Shown: positions 43,771-53,796, counted from the first letter of the stretch. The stretch: 64,000 nucleotides of DNA from Pseudomonas sp. (GCF_002796985.1 NZ_PEKX01000023.1:1-64000); one strand, 5' to 3'. The notes: generated from the sequence alone by a model not told the origin. Numbers and translations: made by a program.

Positions 43771-44718
43771 ATGACCGGCATAGCCCGCCACCAGGCAACC
43801 GACTCCGATGAACTGGCCTGCGCCCTCGCCGGCTGGAGCCAGGACTACACCCAGCTCGGCCACGGCCGCCTGCAGGCGGAGCTGCTGCATGTGCAGTTGC
43901 CCGGCGCCTCGCTGATCTACGAACACTCCAACCTGCACCTGCACGAGAACATGGCGCCGCCCGCCGGCCACCTGGTGATCGGCATTCCCCTGCGCGCCAG
44001 CGACGATTCGCGCTTCAACGGCCAGGCCCTGCACGACGACACCCTGCTGGTGCTCGAAGGCGGCCGCGAGCTGGAAATCTGCGCCGCCGGGGAAATCCAC
44101 ATGCTCGGCCTGACCTTCAGCCAGCCGCAACTGGAGCGCCTGCTCGGCGCCGAGGAGCGCGAGCTGTTCGAGCGCGCGCTGCAGCAAAGGCGATTGCAGC
44201 TGTCACCCACCGGCGCCGGCGATTTGCGCCGCAGCCTGTGCGACGCCCTCGCCGCCTTCGAAGGCGAACCGTGGCGGGTGGACGACCCACAGCAGGCCGG
44301 CCATGCCGTCGCCCTGGTACTGAGCCACGTATTGCAGGCGCTGGAAGAAATCCTCCCTGGCAATGACCGCAAAGGCGCGCCGCGCTCGCTGCAGCAACAT
44401 CGCCGGCTGGTGCTGGCGGCCATCGAGCGCATGCAGGCGGACCTCTCCGAGCCACTGTCGCTGCTGGAACTGAGCCAGCGCCTGAACACCAGCCAGCGCA
44501 CCCTGCAGTACTGCTTCCGGCAGATCTGCCAGAGCACGCCGCAGCAGTTCTTCCTCAGCCTGCGCCTGGCCGAGGCACGCCGCCGACTCAAGCTGGAGCC
44601 GCAGCAGAGCATCACGAACCTGGCGCTGGACCTTGGGTTTGCCAGTTCCAGCCATTTCTCGGCTTTGTATAAGCGGCTGTATGCCGAACAACCCTCCGTC
44701 CTCTCCCGCGCACGCTGA
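43771..44718 (+). CDS. EutR-like AraC-family transcriptional activator
   Basis: 315 residues. The N-terminal sensor part ELACALAGWSQDYTQLGHGRLQAELLHVQLPGASLIYEHSN resembles the start of EutR-type regulators (an ALA.W.Q.Y.QL..G.F.GE pattern). The C-terminal AraC domain has two helix-turn-helix units, LSLLELSQRLNTSQRTLQYCFRQI and ITNLALDLGFASSSHFSALYKRLY. It is the fourth gene of the permease/phospho-lyase/kinase run, 92 bases after the kinase, and probably activates it in response to the amino alcohol. EutR resemblance is a judgement from pattern and needs alignment. Confidence 0.85.
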   Translation: MTGIARHQATDSDELACALAGWSQDYTQLGHGRLQAELLHVQLPGASLIYEHSNLHLHENMAPPAGHLVIGIPLRASDDSRFNGQALHDDTLLVLEGGRELEICAAGEIHMLGLTFSQPQLERLLGAEERELFERALQQRRLQLSPTGAGDLRRSLCDALAAFEGEPWRVDDPQQAGHAVALVLSHVLQALEEILPGNDRKGAPRSLQQHRRLVLAAIERMQADLSEPLSLLELSQRLNTSQRTLQYCFRQICQSTPQQFFLSLRLAEARRRLKLEPQQSITNLALDLGFASSSHFSALYKRLYAEQPSVLSRAR

Positions 44719-44729
44719 GCTTTTGCTCT

Positions 44730-44823
44730 TCGTAGGAGCGAGCTTGCTCGCGAACAAACTCACCGGCAGCTCCCGCCTCAAGCGGGTTCGAGAGCAAGAG
44801 CTAGGCGCCCCCCTCGCTCCTAC
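44730..44823. repeat. REP pair in opposite orientation (BIME-like)
   Basis: A REP at 44730-44753 (GTAGGAGCGAGCTTGCTCGC, then GAAC) and an inverted, longer partner at 44786-44823 with an internal TAGGCGCCCCCCTCGCTCCT stretch. It starts 12 bases after the AraC stop and may serve as its transcript end. Confidence 0.85.
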
Positions 44824-44960
44824 AAAAGCACCATCGTCCGATCTGGCAACCACACCCAATCACTTGGCAGACAGGAGCAACGGCACAGGGCCAGCCCTTA
44901 CTTAGCATCGGCAGAAGACACATCCCCTCAATCGACAATAACGAAACGGATGCCTTCACC

Positions 44961-46298
44961 ATGACCCACGCCGCCGTGCTGCGCCCCACCCTGCTCGCCC
45001 TGCTCATCGCCGGGGCCAGTTCCGCCAGCGCCTACGAGCTGTACGCGACCGACGACACGCACCTGAACGCCGACCTCTCGGCGACCTTCGGGCTGTTCCA
45101 CAGCCAGGAGCGCTACAACATGACCGGCACCCTGGATGAGGGCTCGTCGTCCTGGCAGGAGGGCTTCATCAAGTACGGCCTGAGCGGCGACCAGAAGCTG
45201 GGCGGCGCGGGCACCGCCTACGGCGCCTTCAACCTGCTCAGCTCCGGCACCTGGGGCGACGGTGATGCCGCCGGCTTCAGCGACGGCTCCGAGCGCACCA
45301 CCAAGATCGAGGACGCCTACGCCGGCTGGCGCTCGGCCGGGCTGTTCCCGGTGCTGGGCGAGGACGGCATCGACCTGTCCTTCGGCCGCCAGAACATCGT
45401 GGTCGGCGACGGTTTCCTGATCGACGGCGACGCCCTGAACATGGGCAAGGGCCTGGCCGACGGCGAATACAACCGTGGCGGCGGCTACTACCTGGCGGCG
45501 CGCCGCGACTTCGACGAGACCGCCGTGCTGCGCATCGGCGGCAAGGAAGGCTGGCGTGGCGACCTGATGAGCCTGAAATCGGACAACCGTGCCCAGGCCA
45601 ACACCGAGCTGTACGCCGCCACCCTCGAACACGTCGCCCCGGAAGCCACCTTCGGCCTGACCTACATCGACGTCACCGATGTCGACGAGCGCTACGCCTC
45701 GCCCATCCAGCTCGACCGCAAGGACATGAAGGTCTACAGCCTGCGCGGCACCGGCAACGCCGGCGTGGAGAACCTGTTCCTCTCCGGCGAATACGCCTGG
45801 CAGGACAAGCGCAACGCCCAGTACAGCGACGACAGCGAGAACGCGTGGTACCTGGAAGCCGGCTGGACCTTCTCCGACGTCACCTGGAAGCCCTATATCA
45901 GCTACCGCTTCAGCCGTTTCTCCGAAGGCTACGACACCCTCTTCTACGGCTTCAGCCGTGGCTTCGGCACCTGGTTCCAGGGCGAGGTGGCGGGCAACTA
46001 CTCCGGCCCGTTCAACAGCAATACTCGCGTGCACAACGTCGGCGCCAAGGTCACCCCGCTGGAGAACCTCTCCATCGGCGCGCAGTACTTCGACTTCCAC
46101 ACCCTGGACACCGACCTGGGCAACACCGACGGCCGCGAGCTGGACCTCTACGCCGAGTGGGCGATCAACGAACACCTGGTGATCATCCCGCTGGTGGGCC
46201 TGTACCAACCGAAGAAGAGCGCAGCCGAAGGCGGCACCCAGATCGGCAACGACAACAGCAACCTGTACAGCCAGCTGCTGTTCTCCACCACGTTCTGA
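44961..46298 (+). CDS. Outer-membrane porin, alginate-export-like beta-barrel
   Basis: 445 residues with a signal peptide (LLIAGASSASA/YELYA). The mature part is made of alternating amphipathic strands (GLFHSQERYNMTGTLDEG, AYAGWRSAGLFPV, LDLYAEWAINEHLVIIPLVGLYQP) and ends with a terminal Phe (LLFSTTF), as outer-membrane barrels do. Typical substrate-specific porins of Pseudomonas have similar size. It might bring the amino alcohol of the neighbouring operon across the outer membrane, but a BIME and 242 bases separate them, so this is only suggestive. Nothing with a gene appears in the 190 bases after it. Confidence 0.85.
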   Translation: MTHAAVLRPTLLALLIAGASSASAYELYATDDTHLNADLSATFGLFHSQERYNMTGTLDEGSSSWQEGFIKYGLSGDQKLGGAGTAYGAFNLLSSGTWGDGDAAGFSDGSERTTKIEDAYAGWRSAGLFPVLGEDGIDLSFGRQNIVVGDGFLIDGDALNMGKGLADGEYNRGGGYYLAARRDFDETAVLRIGGKEGWRGDLMSLKSDNRAQANTELYAATLEHVAPEATFGLTYIDVTDVDERYASPIQLDRKDMKVYSLRGTGNAGVENLFLSGEYAWQDKRNAQYSDDSENAWYLEAGWTFSDVTWKPYISYRFSRFSEGYDTLFYGFSRGFGTWFQGEVAGNYSGPFNSNTRVHNVGAKVTPLENLSIGAQYFDFHTLDTDLGNTDGRELDLYAEWAINEHLVIIPLVGLYQPKKSAAEGGTQIGNDNSNLYSQLLFSTTF

Positions 46299-46488
46299 TC
46301 CCCGGCTTCAAAGCCAACGGAAAGCCCGCCATGCCCAGCCTTCTGGCGTCCATCCAGGGCGTTTCACCTGGCCGGCCATCGAAACGGCGTGCGCGGGCTG
46401 GCCCGGCGCACCCAGGAGCCGGTGGACGTGAGCGAGCCCCCTCAGGCCCGCCGGCAGCAAGGATGGGTGGAGCAGTTCCGCGTCTGCG

Positions 46489-46731
46489 TCAGACCTTGCT
46501 GCACATCGGGGTCTGGCGCAGGTACTTGATGGTGTGCTGCTCACCCTTGGAGTCGAGATAGACCATGGTGGCCTGGCTGACTTCGCAGCGCTCGTCGGGT
46601 TGGGAAATGCTCAGCACCTTGGCCACGTCCAGCGGCATGCCGTAGTGGTACACGGCCGCATCGTCGGCGAAGGCGCTGAAGGACAGCAGCAAGGCAGGTA
46701 TCGCGAAGAGTGTGGAGAGAGTGGATTTCAT
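46489..46731 (-). CDS. DUF2790 small secreted protein
   Basis: 80 residues from MKSTLSTLFAIPALLLSF, with GAGG before the start; the ATG at 46752 adds seven residues. A signal peptide ends SFSAFA/DDAAV. The mature 57 residues fit the DUF2790 pattern of Pseudomonas: YHYGMPLDVAKVLSI, then CEVSQATMVYLDSKGEQHTIKYLRQTPMC, with two cysteines that could bridge. Members often sit near metal- or stress-responsive genes. The function is not known. It is a monocistron. Confidence 0.85.
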   Translation of the reverse strand: MKSTLSTLFAIPALLLSFSAFADDAAVYHYGMPLDVAKVLSISQPDERCEVSQATMVYLDSKGEQHTIKYLRQTPMCSKV

Positions 46732-46939
46732 GGCAGGAACCTCAGGGATCACGCGGGTCGCGTCGCTCGTGGCCCACTGCCATAAATCTAGCTGACCGGA
46801 CCTTTCCTACACAGATCGACTTCGGCAATGCATTTCTTCAGATCGCGCAACAATGGCGGTTTTCGAGCATTCCTGCCTTGCGATTGTCACGTCAGCTGAA
46901 GGTTGATCCACCACACCAGAGTGGCCGGCGTGCCTCGCC

Positions 46940-47021
46940 GTAGGATGGCGTGGAGCGAAGCGATACCCATGCTGTCGGCGCACCGGATTGATGGGTATCG
47001 CTGCGCTCCACGCCATCCTAC
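46940..47021. repeat. MITE-like long palindrome, GTAGGATG...CATCCTAC, copy 2
   Basis: Arms 46940-46970 and 46991-47021 of 31 bases pair with one mismatch (20-base spacer). The close copy at 39515-39596 shares the arms and part of the spacer. It lies between the DUF2790 start and the bkdR stop; the rest of that gap holds no gene. Confidence 0.88.
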
Positions 47022-47083
47022 CTATGCGCTCCCTGCCAGGCCTGATGCGCGCTCCTACAACGAGTCGGACACTCCGCAGCGAC

Positions 47084-47545
47084 TCAGATCGGCGGCGCCG
47101 AGCGCAGCATCACCGACTTCAGCGCGAACGCCGACTTGATCCCCGCTACGCCGGGGATCTGCGTCAGCGTGTTGGTGAGGAACAGCTGGTACGCCGACAG
47201 GTCCTTCACCACCACCCGCAGCATGTAGTCGGCGTCGCCGGTCATCTGGAAGCAGCTCATCACCTGCGGCGCCTGGACGATGCGTTCCTCGAACCGTGCG
47301 AGGTAGTCGCCGGTCTGTTTTTCCAGGGACACCGAGACGAACACGCTCATGCCGCCGGACAGGCGCTCCTCGTCGAGGCGCGCGAAGTAACCCTGGATGT
47401 ACTGCTCCTCCTCCAGGCGGCGCACCCGGCGCAGGGTCGGGGTCAGCGACAGGCCGATGTTCTGCGCGAGATCGCGCCAACTCAGGCGGCCATCGTCGGC
47501 CAGGGCGCGGAGGATTTTCAGGTCGGTGCGGTCGAGATCAGCCAT
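47084..47545 (-). CDS. bkdR: BkdR, Lrp/AsnC-type activator of the bkd operon
   Basis: 153 residues. The N-terminal helix-turn-helix is LDRTDLKILRALADDGRLSWRDLAQNIGLSLTPTLRRVRRLEEEQYIQGY and the C-terminal RAM domain contains VMSCFQMTGDADYMLRVVVKDLSAYQLFLTNTLTQIPGVAGIKSAFALK. Lrp-type BkdR activates the branched-chain keto acid dehydrogenase operon in Pseudomonas in response to branched-chain amino acids. It is divergent from bkdA1 with a 273-base gap, as in the known locus. Confidence 0.94.
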   Translation of the reverse strand: MADLDRTDLKILRALADDGRLSWRDLAQNIGLSLTPTLRRVRRLEEEQYIQGYFARLDEERLSGGMSVFVSVSLEKQTGDYLARFEERIVQAPQVMSCFQMTGDADYMLRVVVKDLSAYQLFLTNTLTQIPGVAGIKSAFALKSVMLRSAPPI

Positions 47546-47684
47546 TTTTCCTCAGTACTACGGAAGGTTGTTTTTATAGTTCAAACACACTAATCCGTAA
47601 GCTAAGAGCTAGTCAATTTGGAGCAAAAAACCAATCGGTCACACCTATACTGAAACCACAACTACAACAACCGAGGACCTCACC
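47546..47684. promoter_or_regulatory. Divergent bkdR/bkdA1 promoter region
   Basis: The region is unusually AT-rich for this genome (GTTTTTATAGTTCAAACAC, GTCAATTTGGAGCAAAAAAC), as expected for an Lrp-type operator. A -10-like TATACT occurs at 47646-47651 without a good -35, consistent with activator dependence. The BkdR sites themselves are not delimited. Confidence 0.6.
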
Positions 47685-47786
47685 ATGAGTGATGTCACCA
47701 CCCGCCCCGCGACCCCGCGCGGCACCTGCACCGCAGCCCTACCCGGCCGGGTGCGCCCGCCAGGCATGGCTTCTTCCGTTCGCTGA
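47685..47786 (+). CDS. Possible 33-codon leader ORF in the bkd mRNA
   Basis: The frame MSDVTTRPATPRGTCTAALP... runs from ATG at 47685 to TGA at 47784-47786, with a good GAGGA ribosome site eight bases before it and 32 bases between its stop and the bkdA1 start. It is out of frame with bkdA1. It has no run of Val, Leu or Ile codons, so classic attenuation is unlikely; it may be translated for coupling, or be a by-chance frame. Confidence 0.4.
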   Translation: MSDVTTRPATPRGTCTAALPGRVRPPGMASSVR

Positions 47787-47818
47787 TCCACACCCACGAT
47801 CACAACTGGAGACCCGCC

Positions 47819-49051
47819 ATGACCGACTACGCTCCGCTCCGCCTGCACGTCCCCGAGCCCACCGGGCGTCCGGGCTGCAAGACCGACTTCTCCTACCTGC
47901 ACCTGTCGCCTGCCGGCGAGGTGCGCAAACCCGCCATCGATGTAGAACCGGCGCAGACCACCGACCTGGCCTTCAGCCTGGTGCGCGTGCTCGATGAAGA
48001 CGGCAACGCCGTCGGCCCCTGGGCCCCGGACCTGAGCCACGAGCAGCTGCTGCGCGGCATGCGCCTGATGCTCAAGACGCGCCTCTTCGATGCGCGCATG
48101 CTCACCGCCCAGCGCCAGAAGAAGATGTCCTTCTACATGCAGTGCCTGGGTGAAGAGGCCATCGCCACCGCCCACACCATGGCCCTGCGCGACGGCGACA
48201 TGACCTTCCCGACCTACCGTCAGCAAGGCATCCTGATCACCCGCGACTACCCGCTCAAGGACATGATCTGCCAGTTGCTCTCCAACGAGCAGGACCCGCT
48301 CAAGGGCCGCCAGCTGCCGATCATGTACTCCAGCCGCGAGAAGGGCTTCTTCTCGATTTCCGGCAACCTCGCCACCCAGTTCATCCAGGCCGTCGGCTGG
48401 GGCATGGCCTCGGCGATCAAGGGCGACACCAGGATTTCGTCCGCCTGGATCGGCGACGGCGCCACCGCCGAATCCGACTTCCACACCGCCCTCACCTTCG
48501 CCCACGTCTACCGCGCGCCGGTGATCCTCAACGTGGTCAACAACCAGTGGGCGATCTCCACCTTCCAGGCCATCGCCGGCGGTGAAGGCACCACCTTCGC
48601 CAACCGTGGCGTGGGTTGCGGCATCGCCTCGCTGCGGGTCGACGGCAACGACTTCCTCGCCGTCTACGCCGCCTCGCAATGGGCCGCCGAGCGCGCCCGC
48701 CGTGGCCATGGCCCGAGCCTGATCGAGTGGGTCACCTACCGCGCGGGCCCGCACTCCACCTCGGACGACCCGTCCAAGTACCGCCCCGCCGACGACTGGA
48801 CCAACTTCCCGCTGGGCGACCCTATCGCCCGCCTCAAGCAGCACCTGATCGGCCTCGGCATCTGGTCCGAGGAACAACAGGAAGCGCTGAAGAAGGAACT
48901 GGAAGCCGAAGTGATCACCGCGCAGAAAGAGGCCGAACGCCACGGCTCGCTGGTGGACGGCCACGTGTTCAGCGCCGCCAACCTGTTCGACGACGTCTAC
49001 AAGGACCTGCCGGAACACCTGCGCCGGCAGCGCCAGGAGCTCGGGGTATGA
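47819..49051 (+). CDS. bkdA1: Branched-chain 2-oxo acid dehydrogenase E1 alpha
   Basis: 410 residues, identical in length to the known Pseudomonas BkdA1 and very close in sequence (MTDYAPLRLHVPEPTGRPGCKTDFSYL). The thiamine diphosphate motif is ISSAWIGDGATAESDFHTALTFAHVYRAPVILNVVNNQWAIST (about 200-245), and the regulatory loop HSTSDDPSKYR is present. It decarboxylates the 2-oxo acids of valine, leucine and isoleucine together with E1 beta. Its stop overlaps the bkdA2 start (ATGA at 49048-49051). Confidence 0.97.
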   Translation: MTDYAPLRLHVPEPTGRPGCKTDFSYLHLSPAGEVRKPAIDVEPAQTTDLAFSLVRVLDEDGNAVGPWAPDLSHEQLLRGMRLMLKTRLFDARMLTAQRQKKMSFYMQCLGEEAIATAHTMALRDGDMTFPTYRQQGILITRDYPLKDMICQLLSNEQDPLKGRQLPIMYSSREKGFFSISGNLATQFIQAVGWGMASAIKGDTRISSAWIGDGATAESDFHTALTFAHVYRAPVILNVVNNQWAISTFQAIAGGEGTTFANRGVGCGIASLRVDGNDFLAVYAASQWAAERARRGHGPSLIEWVTYRAGPHSTSDDPSKYRPADDWTNFPLGDPIARLKQHLIGLGIWSEEQQEALKKELEAEVITAQKEAERHGSLVDGHVFSAANLFDDVYKDLPEHLRRQRQELGV

Positions 49052-50100
49052 ATGCCGTGAACCAGCAACACGAGAACGCCCAGGCGGTCACCAGCATGTC
49101 CATGATCCAGGCGCTGCGCTCGGCCATGGATGTGATGCTCGAGCGCGACGACAACGTCGTGGTGTTCGGCCAGGACGTCGGCTACTTCGGTGGCGTGTTC
49201 CGCTGCACCGAAGGCCTGCAGAAGAAGTACGGCACCTCGCGGGTGTTCGACGCGCCGATCTCCGAGAGCGGCATCATCGGCGCTGCCGTCGGCATGGGCG
49301 CCTACGGCCTGCGCCCGGTGGTGGAAATCCAGTTCGCCGACTACGTCTACCCGGCCACCGACCAGTTGGTCTCTGAGGCCGCGCGCATCCGCTACCGCTC
49401 GGTCAACGACTTCACCGTGCCGATGGTGGTGCGCATGCCCTGCGGCGGCGGCATCTACGGCGGGCAGACCCACAGCCAGAGCCCGGAGGCGATGTTCACC
49501 CAGGTCTGCGGCCTGCGTACCGTCATGCCGTCCAACCCGTACGACGCCAAGGGCCTGCTGATCGCCTGCATCGAGAACGACGACCCGGTGATCTTCCTCG
49601 AACCCAAGCGCCTGTATAACGGCCCGTTCGACGGCCACCACGACCGCCCGGTGACCCCCTGGTCCAAGCACCCGGCCAGCCAGGTTCCGGAGGGCTACTA
49701 CAGCGTTCCGCTGGACAAGGCCGTCATCGCCCGCCCCGGCTCCGAACTGACCGTGCTGACCTACGGCACCACCGTCTACGTGGCCCAGACCGCCGCCGAG
49801 GAAACCGGCATCGATGCCGAGATCATCGACCTGCGCAGCCTCTGGCCGCTGGACCTGGACACCATCGTCGAGTCGGTGAAGAAGACCGGTCGCTGCGTCA
49901 TCGTCCACGAGGCTACCCGCACCTGCGGCTACGGCGCCGAGCTGATGTCGCTGGTCCAGGAAAACTGCTTCAACCACCTCGAAGCCCCCATTGCGCGCGT
50001 GACCGGCTGGGACACTCCCTACCCGCACGCCCAGGAATGGGACTACTTCCCGGGGCCCGCCCGCGTCGGCGCGGCCTTCAAGCGCGCCATGGAGGTCTGA
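49048..50100 (+). CDS. bkdA2: Branched-chain 2-oxo acid dehydrogenase E1 beta
   Basis: 350 residues from MNAVNQQHENAQAVTSMSMIQALRSAMD. Transketolase-like pyrimidine domain with VVVFGQDVGYFGGVFRCTEGLQKKYG and FDAPISESGIIGAAVGMGAYGLRPVVEIQFADY, then a C-terminal domain with LTVLTYGTTVYVA and VHEATRTCGYGAELMSL. It completes the E1 component. It overlaps bkdA1 by four bases, and its TGA directly precedes the bkdB ATG at 50101. Confidence 0.97.
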   Translation: MNAVNQQHENAQAVTSMSMIQALRSAMDVMLERDDNVVVFGQDVGYFGGVFRCTEGLQKKYGTSRVFDAPISESGIIGAAVGMGAYGLRPVVEIQFADYVYPATDQLVSEAARIRYRSVNDFTVPMVVRMPCGGGIYGGQTHSQSPEAMFTQVCGLRTVMPSNPYDAKGLLIACIENDDPVIFLEPKRLYNGPFDGHHDRPVTPWSKHPASQVPEGYYSVPLDKAVIARPGSELTVLTYGTTVYVAQTAAEETGIDAEIIDLRSLWPLDLDTIVESVKKTGRCVIVHEATRTCGYGAELMSLVQENCFNHLEAPIARVTGWDTPYPHAQEWDYFPGPARVGAAFKRAMEV

Positions 50101-51384
50101 ATGGGCACTCACGTCATCAAGATGCCGGACATCGGCGAAGGGATCGCCGAAGTCGAGCTGGTGGAGTGGCATGTCCAGGTCGGCGACGAGGTCCACGAGG
50201 ACCAACTGCTGGCGGAAGTCATGACCGACAAGGCCACCGTGGAAATCCCCTCGCCGGTGGCGGGCAAGATCATCGCCCTGGGCGGCGTGCCCGGCCAGGT
50301 AATGGCCGTGGGCGGCGAGCTGATCCGTCTGGAAGTGGAAGGCCACGGCAACCACCGCGAAGCCGCGCAGCCCAAGGCCCACGAAGAAGCGCCGGCCAAA
50401 CCGGAAGCCAAGCCGGCCCCCGTCGCCGAAGCACCCAAGCCTGCGCCGCGCGTCGAGAACAAGCCGGTCGCCCCGGCCGCGCGCCCGGCCCCTTCGCCAG
50501 CCCCGCGCCGCGCACCGGGCGAGAAGCCGCTGGCCTCGCCAGCGGTGCGCCAGCGTGCCCGCGACCTGGGTGTGGAACTGCAGTTCGTCCAGGGCAGCGG
50601 CCCGGCCGGGCGGATCCTCCGTGAAGACCTGGAGCACTACCTGGAACACGGCGGCGCGACCATCGCCTCCGGCTATACCGCGCGCCATGACGAACACCAG
50701 ATCCCGGTGATCGGCCTGCGCCGCAAGATCGCCCAGAAGATGGCCGAGGCCAAGCGGCGCATCCCGCACTTCAGCTACGTCGAGGAAATCGACGTCACTG
50801 ATCTGGAGTCCCTGCGCGTCCACCTCAACGCCAAGCACGCGGCGGCACGCGGCAAGCTCACCCTGCTGCCCTTCATCGCCCGCGCCATGGTCGTCGCCCT
50901 GCGCGACTTCCCGCAGCTCAACGCGCGCTATGACGACGAAGCCGACGTGATTACCCGCTACGGCGCGGTGCACCTGGGCGTTGCCACCCAGAGCGACAAC
51001 GGCCTGATGGTGCCGGTGCTGCGTAACGCCGAATCCCGCGACCTGTGGGGCAACTCCGCGGAAGTGGCGCGCCTGGCCGAAGCCGCGCGCCATGGCAAGG
51101 CCAGCCGCGAGGAACTCTCCGGCTCGACCATCACCCTGAGCAGCCTCGGCGCGCTGGGCGGCATCGTCAGCACGCCGGTGATCAACTACCCGGAAGTGGC
51201 CATCGTCGGCGTCAACCGCATGGTCGAGCGGCCCATGGTGGTCAACGGCCAGGTAGTGGTACGCAAGATGATGAACCTGTCCTCGTCCTTCGATCACCGG
51301 GTGGTCGACGGCATGGACGCGGCGGCCTTCATCCAGGCCGTGCGCGCCCTGCTCGAACATCCCGCCACCCTGTTCATCGATTGA
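50101..51384 (+). CDS. bkdB: Branched-chain 2-oxo acid dehydrogenase E2 (dihydrolipoyl acyltransferase)
   Basis: 427 residues. The lipoyl domain at 1-80 carries the lipoyl lysine in EVMTDKATVEIPSP near residue 44. A Pro/Ala-rich linker (KPEAKPAPVAEAPKPAPR) follows, then the E1/E3-binding domain LASPAVRQRARDLGVELQFVQGSGPAGRILREDL, then the catalytic acyltransferase domain, which ends with SSSFDHRVVDGMDAAAFI, where His and Asp are catalytic. It transfers the branched acyl group from E1 to CoA. It starts right after the bkdA2 stop. Confidence 0.97.
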   Translation: MGTHVIKMPDIGEGIAEVELVEWHVQVGDEVHEDQLLAEVMTDKATVEIPSPVAGKIIALGGVPGQVMAVGGELIRLEVEGHGNHREAAQPKAHEEAPAKPEAKPAPVAEAPKPAPRVENKPVAPAARPAPSPAPRRAPGEKPLASPAVRQRARDLGVELQFVQGSGPAGRILREDLEHYLEHGGATIASGYTARHDEHQIPVIGLRRKIAQKMAEAKRRIPHFSYVEEIDVTDLESLRVHLNAKHAAARGKLTLLPFIARAMVVALRDFPQLNARYDDEADVITRYGAVHLGVATQSDNGLMVPVLRNAESRDLWGNSAEVARLAEAARHGKASREELSGSTITLSSLGALGGIVSTPVINYPEVAIVGVNRMVERPMVVNGQVVVRKMMNLSSSFDHRVVDGMDAAAFIQAVRALLEHPATLFID

Positions 51385-51398
51385 CTGGAGCCCTACAC

Positions 51399-52805
<1,407 letters not shown>

Positions 52806-52841
52806 GGCCTCTCTCTCCAGAACGCCAGGCTTCCCCCTTCT

Positions 52842-52868
52842 GACCCGCCCATTGGCGGGTCTTTTTTT
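52842..52868 (+). terminator. Rho-independent terminator of the bkd operon
   Basis: Stem GACCCGCC/GGCGGGTC (52842-52849 with 52854-52861) followed by seven T (52862-52868), 37 bases after the lpdV stop. Confidence 0.95.
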
Positions 52869-52883
52869 GCCTGCCAGCGCTTT

Positions 52884-53076
52884 GTAGGACCGAGGGGGAC
52901 GCCTAGCCCTTGCTCGCCAACGGCGGGCCACATCCACCGCCCTGAGCACCCAGCGCGAGGCATTTCGCCAAGCGCGCTAACAAGGTGTCCGGTGCGATGC
53001 GCATTGAATGACCGCGCAGACAATGTTCTACGAAGAACACCACGGCCTACCGGTAGGAGCGAGCTTGCTCGCGAAC
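52884..53076. repeat. REP pair flanking a gene-free gap
   Basis: A degraded REP at 52884-52921 (GTAGGACCGAGGGGGACGCC ... TGCTCGCCAAC) and a complete one at 53053-53076. The gap from the bkd terminator to the cupin terminator (52869-53227) shows no gene. Confidence 0.75.
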
Positions 53077-53227
53077 ATTCCCCACGGGGCTACGGCCGTA
53101 CGTAGCGCAACACGGCCCGCGAATCCTGTCATCGAGTGCGCGCAGGATGTTTCTGTTGATCGAGCGGACCGCCTCAGAGCCGGAGGAGGATTGGCCGCAG
53201 TGGAGGTACTCGAAGCTGACGATGCCG

Positions 53228-53265
53228 CAAAGCAGAACCCCGCCAATCGACGGGGTTCTGCTTTG
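53228..53265. terminator. Bidirectional terminator-like stem
   Basis: The 15-bp arms CAAAGCAGAACCCCG (53228-53242) and CGGGGTTCTGCTTTG (53251-53265) end in TTT on both strands, five bases after the cupin stop at 53271 in the minus direction. Confidence 0.75.
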
Positions 53266-53270
53266 AGCGC

Positions 53271-53684
53271 TTACTTCTTCAACGGCGTCAGTACAGGGGC
53301 GTTCTCGTCCAGCAGCATCCAGACCAGCAGCTTGGCCGGCTTCTCGTTGCTGGCGTTGCGCGACACCAGGTGCGGCGTATTCGGCGCCTCGTACCAGGAC
53401 TGGCCGGCCTGGTAGGTCACCGGTTTCTGCCCTTCCAGCTGGGAGATCACCGCGCCTTCAAGCACGTAGGCGAACACCGAACCACTGTGTACATGGGCAC
53501 CGGAAGCCTGGCCAGGTGAGTAGGTGACGGTGATCATCAACCCTTTCTTGCCCGCCGCGTCGGGAAGTTTCTGCTCCTGCTGGACATCGATCTTTTCCTG
53601 GGTGGCATCGTGGGCGAAGAGCGGCAGGCTGAGCGCCAGGCCGAGGCCGGCGAGCAGGAGTTTCACGGAAGTGGTGGCGGGCAT
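53271..53684 (-). CDS. Secreted cupin-domain protein
   Basis: 137 residues with a signal peptide (LALSLPLFA/HDATQ). A single cupin core follows: TVTYSPGQASGAHVHSGSVFAYVLEGAVISQLEGQKPVTYQAGQSWYEAPNTPHLVSRNAS. It contains the metal-binding His pair (HVHSG) and the second motif His. Exported cupins of this sort are common and their substrates mostly unknown. It is a single gene with its own terminator. Confidence 0.87.
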   Translation of the reverse strand: MPATTSVKLLLAGLGLALSLPLFAHDATQEKIDVQQEQKLPDAAGKKGLMITVTYSPGQASGAHVHSGSVFAYVLEGAVISQLEGQKPVTYQAGQSWYEAPNTPHLVSRNASNEKPAKLLVWMLLDENAPVLTPLKK

Positions 53685-53796
53685 GGCGACGTTCTCGGCA
53701 GTGGGAAGATGAGTCCACGCTACGCCCGCTGCTGGTGAGGGCCAACAGCCAATTCGGCGGAAGATCGGGGGGCCATTGGGGCGTCCGTGCCGTGCG

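Noticed and set aside
46807..47139. Small frames inside the 46.94-47.02 kb palindrome
   Set aside because: They arise from the palindrome (similar peptides on both strands and at 39.5 kb), not from a gene.
48997..51360. 787-codon minus-strand frame opposite bkdA2/bkdB
   Set aside because: The bkd genes on the plus strand are certain; the antisense product is repetitive Asp/His/Val-rich sequence, typical of a codon-usage shadow.
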